From CAVRXQ01 sp963831155 (GTDB taxonomy: Bacteria; Actinomycetota; Acidimicrobiia; Acidimicrobiales; Bog-793), in contig CAWHOY010000007.1 in the NCBI GenBank assembly GCA_963831155.1, forward strand, positions 1-64,000: DNA of 64,000 bases. The letters are read 5' to 3'. Shown here one piece after another: positions 1 to 9,566 of this stretch. Each line of letters starts with the position of its first letter. Within the stretch, counting starts at the first letter, position 1. The translations under genes and the position numbers were made by a program. The notes beneath the pieces are model-generated. The model ran no database searches. It saw only the letters and a program-made list of their open reading frames with translations, and was not told the DNA's origin.

Positions 1-552
1 CGGACGAGCTCGGCGGGGCTGAGGGTTCCGGTAGCTTCGACCTCGATCAGTTCGACCTCGAGCGGCACGTCCCCTGGTTCAACTATCGCTTCGGTTTCGG
101 AGGAGACGGACCGGTCGAACGTTTTCAATATCGGTCTGCTCGGCGGCCGACTTGTCGGGGTCACGAGGTGGTTACGTGAGCAACGGGAAACGACCCGGCT
201 AGAAATCGGATACTTCGGCGCCAGCACCGGGGCCGCCGCGGCACTTTGGGCGGCCGCCGAACCGGATGCAGGGGTCATGGCGGTCGTTTCCCGAGGAGGG
301 CGCCCCGATCTCGCCGCGGACCGACTCGCCGCGGTCGTCGCTCCAACTTTGCTCATTGTCGGAGGCGACGACGATGTCGTGCTCGGCCTCAATCATGACG
401 CGCAGGCGAAGCTGCGCTGCGAGAGTCGCCTCGTCGTCGTGCCGGGAGCGACGCACCTGTTCGAGGAGTCGGGCACATTGGAGGTCGTCGCCGAAACGTC
501 TCGTGACTGGTTCGTGACCCATCTGCGGAGCACAGCGACGTTCGAGGGTTGA
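1..552 (+). CDS. Dienelactone hydrolase family protein, C-terminal part
   Basis: This is the 3' part of an alpha/beta hydrolase of the dienelactone hydrolase type; the gene begins outside the window. In frame 1 the nucleophile elbow GASTG is at 217-231 with the Ser codon at 223. A hydrophobic strand ending in GGDDD (about 357-371) supplies the acid, and GATHLFEE (about 445-468) supplies the catalytic His. Family-like sequence begins near base 97 (EETDRSNVFNIGLL). The first 95 bases do not resemble the family in frame 1, so an upstream frame error is possible. Family members hydrolyse esters or lactones in the cytosol; the substrate cannot be told from sequence. Confidence 0.7.
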   Translation, partial: RTSSAGLRVPVASTSISSTSSGTSPGSTIASVSEETDRSNVFNIGLLGGRLVGVTRWLREQRETTRLEIGYFGASTGAAAALWAAAEPDAGVMAVVSRGGRPDLAADRLAAVVAPTLLIVGGDDDVVLGLNHDAQAKLRCESRLVVVPGATHLFEESGTLEVVAETSRDWFVTHLRSTATFEG

Positions 553-914
553 GCGATGAAGCTCACGCTCGTCGGTGACACGGTCGCCAAAGCGTCGATG
601 TGAACAGAATTCAGGCCTGGTGTCGTCAAAGGCTTCGACTGAGCTGGTGCGCTCATTGCTTTAATCGACGCCCGGCTTCCGCGGATTCGCTTTGACCACC
701 GTAATTGGCGGCCCTGAAGTGATATCGCCTCCGACACAGGGAGGGAATAAGTAGGACAGGTGGGCTGATGCGTACCGAATTCGAGGTAACGGCTCGTGCT
801 CGATCTCCAGCCCAGAGAACCCGGAGAATGCGTCTTAGGACCCTATCCGTGCCGACGTTCTGTCATTAGGTATCGACTTGGCTCTCGATGGGTCGTATCG
901 GAAGAGGGACAGAC
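553..914. other. Intergenic, nothing recognised
   Basis: No convincing gene, RNA or repeat was seen. Short antisense frames here have no family resemblance. The only functional signal is the Shine-Dalgarno-like agaggga at 903-909, which belongs to the DUF1918 gene at 915. Confidence 0.5.
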
Positions 915-1124
915 ATGAAAGCGATCATCGGTGACAAGATCGTGGTGAAAGGCCATCGCGTCGGAGATCCTTCGCTACAGGCCGAGGTCCTTGCCATCAA
1001 GGGAGAAAACGGCGAACCGCCGTACCTCGTTCGGTGGGCGTCGGACGGTCACGAGGGTCTCCTGTTTCCTGGGCTCGATGCTGTAGTCGAACACACCTCA
1101 TTTAGGGGCCAGCAAGAATCCTGA
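915..1124 (+). CDS. DUF1918 domain protein
   Basis: This 69-residue protein has the DUF1918 pattern: GDKIVVKG near the N-terminus, a central PPYLVRW and an HEGLLFPG turn. It is a small beta-barrel-like cytosolic protein of unknown function, common in actinobacteria. I chose the ATG at 915 because agaggga lies five bases upstream and family members begin a few residues before the GDKIVV stretch; the longer frame from 888 adds residues not seen in the family. A second DUF1918 gene lies at 35925, so the genome has at least two divergent copies. It appears to stand alone. Confidence 0.8.
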   Translation: MKAIIGDKIVVKGHRVGDPSLQAEVLAIKGENGEPPYLVRWASDGHEGLLFPGLDAVVEHTSFRGQQES

Positions 1125-1410
1125 GCAACGACTCCTCGGGAGGGTGGATGACCTCGGGGAGTCCAGGTGATCGCGCGTAGATCCGTGCTCCCAACTTGCG
1201 CCACACAGCCTTCGTGTGCTCCTTCAGATCCTGTCGATGGTGGCGTTGTTCGCCAACTCGTAGGTCGTCGTCGCCCGCTTGAAGCGTGGAGCGGTGACGA
1301 GCATCCGACGCGTGGCTGAGGAATCAATCGGCGGGTGAAGAGGTGACCTCGGACCCTGGGCGTGTGCGGCCCGCTGCTGCACGTTCGCGCTGAGATCTCT
1401 CGGAGAGACA

Positions 1411-2491
1411 ATGAAGGGCTCGCTGCAGGTTGGGAAGATTGCCGGGATCCCAATTCGTCTGCACTGGTCCCTCGTCTTGCTCGTGATCTTTGCCATGGGG
1501 CCTGGCGTCGGCGTATCAGTCGTGCTATCCGAGTTGGCGTGGATAGCCGCCATCTTTGCTTGCGTACTCATCCACGAACTCGGCCACAGCATCTTTCCGC
1601 GCCACCGCGGCTACAAGGTCCGCGACATCGTGCTCCTGCCACTCGGTGGCGTGTCGGAGATCGTCGGAATTTCGAACTCGAGCGCGTGACGAAATGACGA
1701 TCGCGCTTATTGGTCCGTTGACGAATTGTGCGATCGCTCTTTTGCTAGTCGGCATCGCCGCATCGCGAGGGTTGGAGCTCTGGCCGCCAACGCTCTTCGG
1801 CCGAGAATGGCTGGTGCGGGTGATGTGGGCGAACGTGATGCTCGGAGGCTTCAATTTGTTGCCGGCTTTGCCCCTCGACGGCGGACGAGCACTGCGCGGG
1901 TTCCTCGCGCGTTCGCAGAACCGCGCGACGGCAACGACGACTTCCGCCCGGATCGCAACCGCGATCGCCGTCGCGATGATCTTCGCCGGCCTGCTCGTCG
2001 ATTTCTGGCTTGCGCTGATCGGAGTCATCGTCCTTGTCGGGGCTCGATCAGAAGAGCGAATGGCGTTGGTTGGGGCGACGCTTCGGGACGTCAAGGTGAA
2101 AGACGTCATGGTCGCCGATCCTTCAGGGCTCCAGGTCACCGAGCCGGTCGCGAGTGCTGCGCCGTTTCTCCGGGCCTTTCCTCACCGGGCGTTCGCGGTC
2201 TTAGATGGGACCCAAGTTGTCGGCATCGTTTCCGTGACCGACCTCGATCACGCTCCGATCACCGCGACACTGCGAGACGTCGCCGACACGACGGCCGCGC
2301 GCCTCGACGCCGACGACTTCGTCTACCCAAAGGCGCTGGACGCTTTCGCCGAGTCTCGACGCTCGTCGCTCGTCGTCGAATCCGACGGGAGATCGGTCGG
2401 TGTGCTCTATGCATCTGACGTCGAGTCGGAACTGCGGGATCGGACAACCCGGGCAACGGCCAGCTCTCCCTGGGTCGGACCGAGGTCGTGA
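1411..2491 (+). CDS. M50 site-2 protease with CBS domains (frameshifted)
   Basis: This is an intramembrane zinc metalloprotease of the Rip3-like M50 group. Residues 1-92 read in frame 1 and carry membrane segments with HELGH (about residues 55-59). The rest reads in frame 2 and carries more membrane helices, the LDGG motif (about 1874-1885) and two CBS-like repeats (about 2100-2440) ending near 2491. The join is near 1682-1688. There agcgcgtgacg would become a continuous S-A-R-D-E-M if one CG pair were restored, and the total length is also two bases short of a codon multiple. Family members cut membrane-bound regulators such as anti-sigma factors. Either a sequencing deletion or a pseudogene is possible. 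Confidence 0.75.
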
Positions 2492-2948
2492 GCGCTGCTC
2501 TTCGTGCCGAGCACACAGGCGTCGTGGCGTGACCAGTGGCGCAATCAAGGAATGGGCGGGATGCCCAGCGTGGACTTGGCTGCGAGTCGTTTTCGAACAG
2601 GAGGTCGTCGCTCACAGCCTCGAGCCCTTCCCGAACGGACCTCGCCTCTATCGAAAGACGCGTTCCGACGTCCCGCCTAGAGCAAAAGGTCACCTCGACT
2701 GAGGGCCACCAAATAGCAACGTCGACGACCGCGATCGTGAGCCTGAGGCCGTTTGGCTCTACTGCTCGCGAAGCCATCAGCGAAGACTGCGGGAGGAACA
2801 TTGCGGCACCGGTACGTGCCGGCGATAGGAAAACGACGACGCAGCGACCACGACCCTCGCCTGCCCGACGGCGTGATCAGCTCGGCGCTTAAAGGAAGAA
2901 GTCGGCGCAACAAGACCGTGTGCGGCGCTGTTTGAGGAGGCACCGGAG
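2492..2948. other. Intergenic, nothing recognised
   Basis: About 450 bases with overlapping short frames on both strands, none with a recognisable family, motif or ribosome-binding site. The last bases, gaggaggcacc before 2949, are the likely ribosome-binding site of the aminotransferase. Confidence 0.45.
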
Positions 2949-4326
2949 ATGAGACTCGATCGCGACGAGGGCGACAGTTGGACTTCCCGGGCGGGCACGC
3001 TTTTTGCCAACGAGAAGGCGGCACTGCTCGAAGCGACGCCGCGTTCGCGTGCCCTATTTGAGCGGGCGCGCCAGTCGATGCCCCTCGGGGTTGCATCTTC
3101 GTTCCAGGCGATCGACCCGTATCCGATCTACCTCGCCGCGTGGCCAGGGCTCCGAGGTGATTGACGTCGACGGCCGCCATTACGTCGACTTCAACAACGG
3201 TTTTGGCGCGATGGCCGTCGGGCATGCCCATCCAGCGATCGTCGCCGCAATTGACCGGGCCGCACGCACCGGCACGCACTTCGCCGTCACGACCGAGCGC
3301 ACTGTGCAGCTCGCAGAGGAGCTCTGTCGGCGCTTCAAGATGGAACGCGTCCGCTTTGGCAACTCAGGCACCGAGGCGACGATGGACGCCATTCGTGTCG
3401 CCCGCGGCGCGACCGGTCGGAAACTGATCTGCAAGATCGAGGGTTCGTACCACGGCCACCACGACGCGGTGATGTTCTCGGTGACCCCGAGCCTCATGCT
3501 CATCGAAAAGGTCGAAGCGGATGGAGCACAGATACCGGCGTCAAAGGGGATCCCTCCAGAGATGGCGGACTGGACCCTCGTCCTCCGGTTCAACGACCTC
3601 GCCGCGGCCGAGAGCCTGTTTGCTGAGCGCGGCGAGGAGATCGCCTGTCTCATCATGGAACCGGTGATGATGAACATCGGAATCGTTCTGCCGAAGCCCG
3701 GCTACTTGGAGGGCCTGCGCAACCTCTGTCACCGCTACGGCACTGTCCTCATCTTCGACGAGGTGAAGTGCGGCGCGACGATCGCCGCCGGTGGGGCGAC
3801 CGAACGCTTCGGCGTGCAGCCTGACCTCATCTGCCTCGCCAAATCGGTCTTCGGCGGACTGCCGGGAAGCGCCTTCGGTGGACGGGCCGACCTGATGGAC
3901 CAGATCGGCGCGGGGATCGCCCAGCAGGGAACATTCAACGGCAACCCGCTCGTCGCGGCCGCCGCCCTCGCTGCGTTGACCGAGGTGCTCACCCCGGAGG
4001 CGTACCGGCGCTTCGACGAGCTCGGCACCCGGCTTGCATCGGGCTGCCGCTCGGCGATCATCGAGCACGAGCTTCCGGCGCACGTCGTCGACCTCGGCTG
4101 CAAGGGCTGCATCTCGTACCGGCGCGAGCCGCTCGTCGACTACCGGAGCTTTCTTGAGACGAACGCCGAGCTCTTCGATGCCTCGTGGGCGTGGCTCCTC
4201 AACCGCGGGATTTTCATGACGCCGGGCAACGAGGAGCAGTGGACGATCTCCGCCCAACACGGCGAAGCCGACATCGACCGCTTCATCGAGGTGTTCACCG
4301 ACTTCTGCGCGGCGGTCGCGCAGTGA
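2949..4326 (+). CDS. Class III aminotransferase, glutamate-1-semialdehyde aminomutase-like (frameshifted)
   Basis: A PLP enzyme of about 459 residues related to glutamate-1-semialdehyde 2,1-aminomutase. Seen in order: N-terminal VASSFQAIDPYPIYLA, VDFNNGFG, GNSGTEATMDAIR, YHGHHDA, the cofactor aspartate in IFDEVKCG, the lysine loop CLAKSVFGGLP (about 3835-3867) and GTFNGNPL. The first 63 residues are in frame 3 and the rest in frame 1. The switch is near 3138, where gccgcgtggc lacks two bases relative to the expected A-A-R-G-Q-G. A gaggagg site precedes the ATG. It could serve haem synthesis, but the divergent motifs (FDEVKCG, GTFNGNPL) leave substrate open. It lies upstream of the thiamine genes without sharing the riboswitch. 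Confidence 0.8.
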
Positions 4327-4416
4327 CCGACCGGAGCCGCGCCGGACCAGCGATGAGTGCGCGAACAACAACTTCAAAGGATCTCAGTACAAGATCTCGA
4401 TCCCTCGACTCCCGCC

Positions 4417-4500
4417 GTCGGCTGTAGCCGACGCGGGTGCGGAGCTGAGATGTGTACCCATTGAATCTGATCACGTTCGCAGGAACGAAGGGACGTCACC
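4417..4500 (+). promoter_or_regulatory. TPP riboswitch (THI element)
   Basis: The conserved core is present: CTGAGA (4445-4450), stem gggt/accc (4435-4438 with 4456-4459), TTGAATCTGATC (4461-4472), a hairpin cgttc-gcag-gaacg (4474-4487) and the 3' segment aaggga (4488-4493). P1 can form between gacg (4430-4433) and cgtc (4494-4497). A six-bp hairpin, gtcggc/gccgac (4417-4432), overlaps the 5' strand of P1 and would compete with it. The aaggga segment is also the only good ribosome-binding site for thiM, eight bases before its TTG start, so control is probably translational. Confidence 0.92.
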
Positions 4501-4501
4501 G

Positions 4502-5305
4502 TTGCCCACCGAACTTCTTTGGGCCGACCATCGCGTGTCGGCGGCATTGAACGCTGTCCGCGAACAGCGAGCGCTTGTCCACTGCCTGACGAACATCGTC
4601 GCGGCCAGCTACACCGCCAACGTACTTCTCGCTGTGGGCACGTCGCCGGCGATGATCGACCACGCCGAGGAGTCCGGGGCCTTTGCCGCAATGGCTGACG
4701 CGGTGCTCGTGAACCTTGGGACGCTGTCGGCTGAACGCGAACTCGCGATGCGCTTGGCTGCGACGGAGGCGGACGAAGCTGGCCGACCGTGGGTCCTTGA
4801 TCCAGTCGCGGTCGGAGTGCTGTCTCACCGCACCGCCTTCGCCAGTGAACTACTCAAGCTGCGCCCGACCGTCGTACGCGGGAACGCGTCCGAGGTGATG
4901 AGTCTTGCCGGCTTCGGCGAAGGCGGTCGGGGGGTCGATTCCCTCGCCAGCAGTGACGAGGCGCGTCATGCCGCTGGCGAACTCGCCCGCTCTCAATGTT
5001 GCGTCGTTGCCGTGAGCGGAGTCGTGGACTACATCACCGACGGAGTCGATGCGGTGAACGTTCCGGGCGGGAGTCCTCTGATGACGAGAGTCACCGGACT
5101 CGGATGCGCGCTCGGCGCGCTCATCGCGGCGTTCGTGTCGGTCGACGAGGACGTTCTGTTCGCCACCGCCGCCGCGTCTGCGGTTTTCGCCACAGCAGGT
5201 GAGCGCGCAGCGCAAGGGAACCCCGGCCCCGGCACGTTTGCGGTCTCGTTTCTCGACGAGCTTGGTGCTCTGACGGACGAAGCGACGACCTCTGGGCCGC
5301 CGTGA
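4502..5305 (+). CDS. thiM: Hydroxyethylthiazole kinase
   Basis: ThiM phosphorylates 4-methyl-5-(2-hydroxyethyl)thiazole in thiamine salvage. The 267-residue protein has the family's LTNIVAA near residue 29, the PAMIDH/EE segment, WVLDPVAVG, VRGNASEV and the C-terminal TGLGCALGA loop holding the catalytic cysteine; the usual TGTGC is TGLGC here. I chose the TTG at 4502 because aaggga at 4488-4493 is well spaced and the homology starts soon after. It directly follows the TPP riboswitch and overlaps thiE by four bases (GTGA), so the two form one thiamine-repressed operon. Confidence 0.93.
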   Translation: MPTELLWADHRVSAALNAVREQRALVHCLTNIVAASYTANVLLAVGTSPAMIDHAEESGAFAAMADAVLVNLGTLSAERELAMRLAATEADEAGRPWVLDPVAVGVLSHRTAFASELLKLRPTVVRGNASEVMSLAGFGEGGRGVDSLASSDEARHAAGELARSQCCVVAVSGVVDYITDGVDAVNVPGGSPLMTRVTGLGCALGALIAAFVSVDEDVLFATAAASAVFATAGERAAQGNPGPGTFAVSFLDELGALTDEATTSGPP

Positions 5306-5940
5306 AACGACGTCAGCTCGACCTGACCCTGTACCTCGTCGCGGACAGCGACGCCTGCCTTGATCGTGGTTTGGTTGAAACAGTGCGGGTTGCTGTGCAA
5401 GGCGGGGTGAGCGCGGTGCAGTTACGCGATCACCGGGCAACGACAGTTCAGCTCTACGAAGCGGCGCTCGAGTTGCGCGCCGTGCTCGAAGGCTCGAGTG
5501 TGTGCTTCCTCGTGGACGACCGCCTCGACGTGGCAATGGCGGCCGGTGCCGACGGAGTGCACCTTGGCCAGTCGGATCTCCCGGCCGAAGCGGCACGAGC
5601 GATCGCCGGTCCGGAGTTCGTGATCGGCTGGTCAGTCACGAATATCGTCGAGGCAGCGCGGGCCGCTGCTTTTCCGCCCGGGACGATCGACTATCTGGGT
5701 GTCGGGCCGGTCTTTCCATCTCGCACGAAGGTTGATGCTGCTTCGCCAATCGGCATCGAGGTGTTACGCGCCACGTGCGCACTCTCAGCCGTTCCCTGCG
5801 TCGCTATCGGCGGCATCACGGCTGATCGCGCGTCGGAACTCGCCGACACCGGTGTAAGCGGAATCGCGGTGGTGTCGGCGATCTGCTCCGCAGAGGATCC
5901 AAGAAAGGCTTCAGCTGAGCTGCGCCGATGGCGTGGATGA
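5302..5940 (+). CDS. thiE: Thiamine-phosphate synthase
   Basis: ThiE condenses HMP-pyrophosphate with thiazole phosphate to give thiamine phosphate. The 212-residue TIM-barrel protein shows VQLRDHRAT, DDRLDVAMAAGADGVHLGQ, GWSVTN, DYLGVGPVFPS.TK, IGGITAD and IAVVSAI, all typical substrate and phosphate contacts. The GTG start overlaps the thiM stop codon, so the two are translationally coupled. No thiD was found nearby, so HMP kinase must be encoded elsewhere. Confidence 0.94.
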   Translation: MKRRQLDLTLYLVADSDACLDRGLVETVRVAVQGGVSAVQLRDHRATTVQLYEAALELRAVLEGSSVCFLVDDRLDVAMAAGADGVHLGQSDLPAEAARAIAGPEFVIGWSVTNIVEAARAAAFPPGTIDYLGVGPVFPSRTKVDAASPIGIEVLRATCALSAVPCVAIGGITADRASELADTGVSGIAVVSAICSAEDPRKASAELRRWRG

Positions 5941-6661
5941 TCGCCGGCGACGCTGTCTCGATTCGCGGCGGGCGCGACGTACGCGGCGGCCGCGCGAAGA
6001 ATTGCAGATCGCTTTAGAGCTACCTCGGAACCACTCCGCGTCTCAAGACAGAATAGACGATCGCTTCGATCGCGGGAGACGGATACCAATCAACGGACTG
6101 ATCGCCAGAAAGCTACGCCGGCTTCAAGCTGATGTTGTCGAGGCTGGTTAGGTTCGATCTTGGCGGGCCGTAGATCCGACGCACCCTAGAACCGTCAATT
6201 AGTTCCGGAATGCTGCGGTCATTGAAACAAGTCAGGAGCGTCGCGCGGACGCTGCCGACCTGAAAGTGCCCCAGAACGCCGGGACCGAGCGGCACCTTCG
6301 GGCGAGAGCCCTGCCATCAAATCGCCGCTCGTTTATGTTCACGACTGCGCGTAACGCCGAATCGGTTCACGTGCACAGCAAAGCGATATGGGTCACGGCC
6401 ATGACCAGATCGTCCTGATGTGTTTCCTAGGGCGGGCGTGTCCGAGACCAGGTGTCAAGTTGCCGGGCCGTAAGCCGCAGAACATTCGTTCTCGGCCGAC
6501 TCTCGAGCGCCGCCGATGCGTTCTCATCCCGCTCGGGTTCTCCAAGCAGATCTATGACGTTGCGCACTACCGGTGGGGCCGCGCTCGGTGCACACTGACG
6601 TCAGGCAGGTGGTTCCCGTCTCACGTCGGGTCGGAACGTCTGCCCGAAGCGCGAGTCGGAG
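5941..6661. other. Long intergenic stretch, nothing recognised
   Basis: About 720 bases between thiE and the SGNH hydrolase gene. Short frames exist on both strands (for example 5933-6151 and 6388-6702 on plus), but they lack family resemblance, good start contexts or composition typical of neighbouring genes. It may hold decayed coding DNA. Confidence 0.4.
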
Positions 6662-7678
6662 ATGGTACTCCGAGCGGATCAGGCATCGGAACTCCCCGGT
6701 AGGCACGAGGGAACGGAGAGAGCGGGGAGTCCGGCACGCTGGCCGCTGAGGATTGGCTTGCTCGTAGCCTTTCTGGCGCTGATCGTGAGTACGTCGGTCG
6801 TTGCCACCATGCGGCCGACGCCGCCGGCGAAATCGACATCTTCGTCGAGCACTCCGGCGACGACCGCACCAGCAACATCGACGACCGTCGCAACACCGAC
6901 TACCACCACGATTCCGGCTGCCTTTTCTGGCCCGACCCGTGTCACGCCGGTAGGGCATGGCTGCAATTTCGCCCTCGGCTCGACGACCGTGACCGTGCGG
7001 TCGCGAGTCGTCGGGCGCTGCACCGTCCTCGAGATCGGCGACTCCCTCGGCGAAGATCTCGGTTTTGGCCTTGAGCAGGTCCTCGTCCCGTCGTCCGGGC
7101 TCAACCTCGTGATGCTGGACAAAGTCTCCACCGGGCTTGCCAACCCTTGGTACTACAACTGGCCCGTCCACCTCGCTGCCGATCTCACGCAGTACCGCCC
7201 GCAGTTGGTGGTCGTCATGCTCGGAGGCAATGACCAGCAAGGGATGATGGTCAATGGCTGCGCCGTAGCCTGCGGGACTGCAGCTTGGGAGAAGGCGTAC
7301 CTCTCCTACATCCGCGAGATCATCACCGAAACGACTTCGGTCGGTGCATACGTGCTGTGGATCGGCCTACCGATCATGCAGCCCGTCGCCTACAGCCAAG
7401 GCGCGGCGCTCCTCGACTCGCTCTACAAGGTCGGAGTGACCACGGAGGCGGACGCGACGTTTGTCCCGACGTGGTCGTTGTTCTCGAATCCCGAAGGACT
7501 TTTCGAGAGTGCCGCCGCCGTGAACGGTGTCGAGACGACGCTTCGCGCGAGCGATGGGATCCATTTTTCCCCCGCCGGTTGGGACGTTCTCGCGACCTAT
7601 CTGAGTCGCGAAATGGCGCTCATCTATCACGTGAAGCTCGTGCCGACGGCGCCGGCGGTGATCACGCACTGGGGCTGA
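6662..7678 (+). CDS. Membrane-anchored SGNH/GDSL hydrolase (DUF459-like)
   Basis: A 338-residue protein with one N-terminal membrane segment (about residues 29-46, IGLLVAFLALIVSTSVV), a Thr/Ser/Pro-rich linker (about 50-85) and an extracellular SGNH hydrolase fold. The block I serine is in LEIGDSLGEDLG, block III is MLGGNDQQG, and the block V Asp and His are in DGIHFSPAGW near the C-terminus. Such enzymes are esterases or acyl transferases acting on cell-surface glycans; the substrate is not predictable. The true start may be an internal codon just before the membrane segment, since the first 25 residues are hydrophilic. It is isolated, with an IS3 element beginning 85 bases downstream. Confidence 0.78.
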   Translation: MVLRADQASELPGRHEGTERAGSPARWPLRIGLLVAFLALIVSTSVVATMRPTPPAKSTSSSSTPATTAPATSTTVATPTTTTIPAAFSGPTRVTPVGHGCNFALGSTTVTVRSRVVGRCTVLEIGDSLGEDLGFGLEQVLVPSSGLNLVMLDKVSTGLANPWYYNWPVHLAADLTQYRPQLVVVMLGGNDQQGMMVNGCAVACGTAAWEKAYLSYIREIITETTSVGAYVLWIGLPIMQPVAYSQGAALLDSLYKVGVTTEADATFVPTWSLFSNPEGLFESAAAVNGVETTLRASDGIHFSPAGWDVLATYLSREMALIYHVKLVPTAPAVITHWG

Positions 7679-7795
7679 GGAGGACGGGGCGACTGTACGG
7701 CGCTGCTTGATAGATCTCAGACCTCCAAGCCGATCGTCCTGATCTGCGCTCTCCCAGCACCCTGGAGTTGACCCGGTTCCGCGGACACGCGGTTA

Positions 7796-8653
7796 TTAAG
7801 CAACTCTCTCCTCGAACTCTATTGGGCTCAGGTATCCAAGCCTCAGTTGGATGCGTTGCGGGTTGTAAAAGCCCTCGATGAACTCGAAGAGCGCGGTGCG
7901 CAGTTCCGTTCGGGTATTCCAACGTTTGGTCGCGTGAATCCACGCGAGCTCTCGCTTCAGAGTCGCAAAGAAGGATTCGACTGCCGCGTTGTCATAGCAA
8001 TCGCCGGTCTTTCCAAACGACTGGTCGAGTCCGAGTTCTGTGACTCTTTCTGAGAAAGCGAGCGACGTATAGGCAGATCCTCTGTCTGAGTGATGGACGA
8101 CCCTCTGGTCGCGGCGCCGGCGCTCGGCAGCCATGACGAGGGCGTCTGTGACGAGCTCGGTGCTGGCCGAAGGACCCATCGACCAGCCGATCACCCGGCG
8201 CGACCACAGGTCGAGAACGGTGGCGAGATGGAGCCAGCCTTGGCCGGTCCGGAACTGGGTGACGTCTGCGGCCCAGATCTCGTCGGGCCGAGACGGGTTG
8301 AAGTCGCGCCGGCACAGGTCCGGAGCTCGTGCCTCTCCGGGCTTGGACCTTCTCCAGCGCTTCCTCGCATGCACGCCGACCAGGCGGTGTTTTTTCATGA
8401 GGCGGGCGACTCGCTTCCTCCCGCAGCGAACACCTCGTTGAGCGAGCTTGGCGTGGATTCTTGGGGCCCCGTAGGTGCTGCGTGAATCGAGGTAGATCTC
8501 GCAGATCGCCTCTTCTAGGAGGGCGTCTGTCAGCGACCTCTTTGACGGCGGCCGGAGCGTTTGGGCGTAGTAGCCCGAGCGTGAGACAGAGAGGACCCGG
8601 CAGAGCCGCTTGACTCCGTAGCGGTGTCGGTACTCGGAGACGAACCGGAAGCG
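7796..8653 (-). CDS. IS3 transposase OrfB (DDE integrase domain)
   Basis: The catalytic half of the IS3 transposase, translated as an OrfA-B fusion. The frame is open from before 8653 (RFRFVSEYRHRYGVKRLCR), so the first ATG at 8398 is not the real beginning. It carries the HTH_21 segment (STYGAPRIHAKL) and the rve domain: Asp in IWAADVTQF, Asp in VVHHSDRGSAYTS and Glu in AAVESFFATLKREL. It ends with FEFIEGFYNPQRIQLRLGYLSP, typical of IS3. No stop interrupts it, so the element may still be mobile. Confidence 0.85.
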   Translation of the reverse strand, partial: RFRFVSEYRHRYGVKRLCRVLSVSRSGYYAQTLRPPSKRSLTDALLEEAICEIYLDSRSTYGAPRIHAKLAQRGVRCGRKRVARLMKKHRLVGVHARKRWRRSKPGEARAPDLCRRDFNPSRPDEIWAADVTQFRTGQGWLHLATVLDLWSRRVIGWSMGPSASTELVTDALVMAAERRRRDQRVVHHSDRGSAYTSLAFSERVTELGLDQSFGKTGDCYDNAAVESFFATLKRELAWIHATKRWNTRTELRTALFEFIEGFYNPQRIQLRLGYLSPIEFEERVA

Positions 8654-8952
8654 GCAGAGCGGATCGTCTCCCGCGCGAAATACGCGGCTGCATCTCTGAG
8701 GATCTCCTTCTCCATCTTGAGTTCTTTCACCTCAAGACGGAGTCGACGAAGCTCCTCGAACTCAGAGGGACTCACGGCCAAGGGATCGGCTGCCCTTGCT
8801 TCCTCAGCGAGGTGATCCTGGATCCAGTTGCGAAGCGTGGTCTCGTTGACCCCGAGTCGCCGAGCCACAGAGGCTCGCGATCCGTCGCTCGCCAAAGCCA
8901 TCTGCACCGCTTCCTGACGGAACTCCTCTGGATACTTCGACGGTCTCGCCAC
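8530..8952 (-). CDS. IS3 transposase OrfA
   Basis: The 140-residue upstream frame of the IS3 element. Residues 1-95 are a typical OrfA: PSKYPEEFRQEAVQMA, a helix-turn-helix (SVARRLGVNETTLRNWI) and a leucine-rich coiled coil (EELRRLRLEVKELKMEKEIL) ending in AAAYFARE. It binds the element ends and forms the N-terminus of the fused transposase after a -1 ribosomal frameshift. The residues after AYFARET are out of family and are probably read only by non-shifting ribosomes. I could not find a canonical A6G slippery run. Confidence 0.85.
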   Translation of the reverse strand: MARPSKYPEEFRQEAVQMALASDGSRASVARRLGVNETTLRNWIQDHLAEEARAADPLAVSPSEFEELRRLRLEVKELKMEKEILRDAAAYFARETIRSAASGSSPSTDTATESSGSAGSSLSHARATTPKRSGRRQRGR

Positions 8953-9212
8953 CGGACACCCTCCCTTCGGCTTCAGCCGAAATTAGGTGTCCACGAAAGC
9001 GGGGCAAGTCCACCCCGCTGACGGTAACGCCCGGGGGCGCATAACGACGGCTCGGGAACGTGTGACCTGACCCATAATGCGCGGCGAGAACGCCGGCGAG
9101 ACCGTCCCCAACGATGACGTCCCGCCGAGTGGTGGAGAAGTGACCTTCGGCTTCGCGGGATCGTAGGTCTTGTTGTCGGCGGTTGAAAAACTGCGCGATC
9201 AGCGGTGCGTGA

Positions 9213-9557
9213 TCATCCCCAGAAGATGCACGTCGGATCGTCTTCGATCTCGCGAAGAAGCTCGTCGACGCCGCCCGGGTCGATCATGTCGTAGAGATGC
9301 CAGCGGCTGTTGCGATCGGCCCAGTACAAAGTCCAGAGCTTCGTCGCCTCTTGGTAACGGAGCTGTGCGATCGGCTGACGCGACCATTCGGGAAGGTTCG
9401 GGTGCCACGGTGGTCGGCAGTCGAAGATCGTCACCGACTTGCCACGCACACCGAACTCGACGCGCAACTCGTCGCGCAGTCGCTTCGGGACGCGGCTCTC
9501 GCAGTACTTGCGGATCTTCGCGACGTCCAAGTCGGGAACGGCGCCCACGCCGCCCAA
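9213..9557 (-). CDS. DUF3024 family protein
   Basis: A 114-residue cytosolic protein with the DUF3024 features: an N-terminal helix with RKYCESRVPKRLRDELRVE, the central DCRPPW, RQPIAQLRYQEATKLWTLYWADRNSRWHLYD, and the closing IEDDPTCIFWG. Its function is unknown. Length matches the family, so it is intact. It starts only ten bases downstream of the IS256 transposase stop on the same strand, so its native promoter may be gone and expression may depend on the insertion sequence. Confidence 0.8.
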   Translation of the reverse strand: MGGVGAVPDLDVAKIRKYCESRVPKRLRDELRVEFGVRGKSVTIFDCRPPWHPNLPEWSRQPIAQLRYQEATKLWTLYWADRNSRWHLYDMIDPGGVDELLREIEDDPTCIFWG

Positions 9558-9566
9558 GCTAGGAGT

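Larger units (their letters stand above)
7763..9012 (-). mobile_element. IS3-family insertion sequence, apparently complete
   Basis: A 1250-bp element bounded by imperfect 26-bp inverted repeats at 7763-7788 and 8987-9012 (21 of 26 matching, outermost TGGA and inner GGACAC identical). It is flanked on both sides by CCC, consistent with a 3-bp target duplication. It contains two overlapping minus-strand frames, orfA and orfB, in the usual -1 relation. Confidence 0.85.

Noticed and set aside
2259..2801. 180-residue minus frame
   Set aside because: Mostly antisense to the M50 protease; no motif.
3541..4377. 278-residue antisense frame over the aminotransferase
   Set aside because: Typical GC-rich antisense shadow.
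5933..6702. Short plus frames between thiE and the SGNH hydrolase
   Set aside because: No motif or ribosome-binding site.
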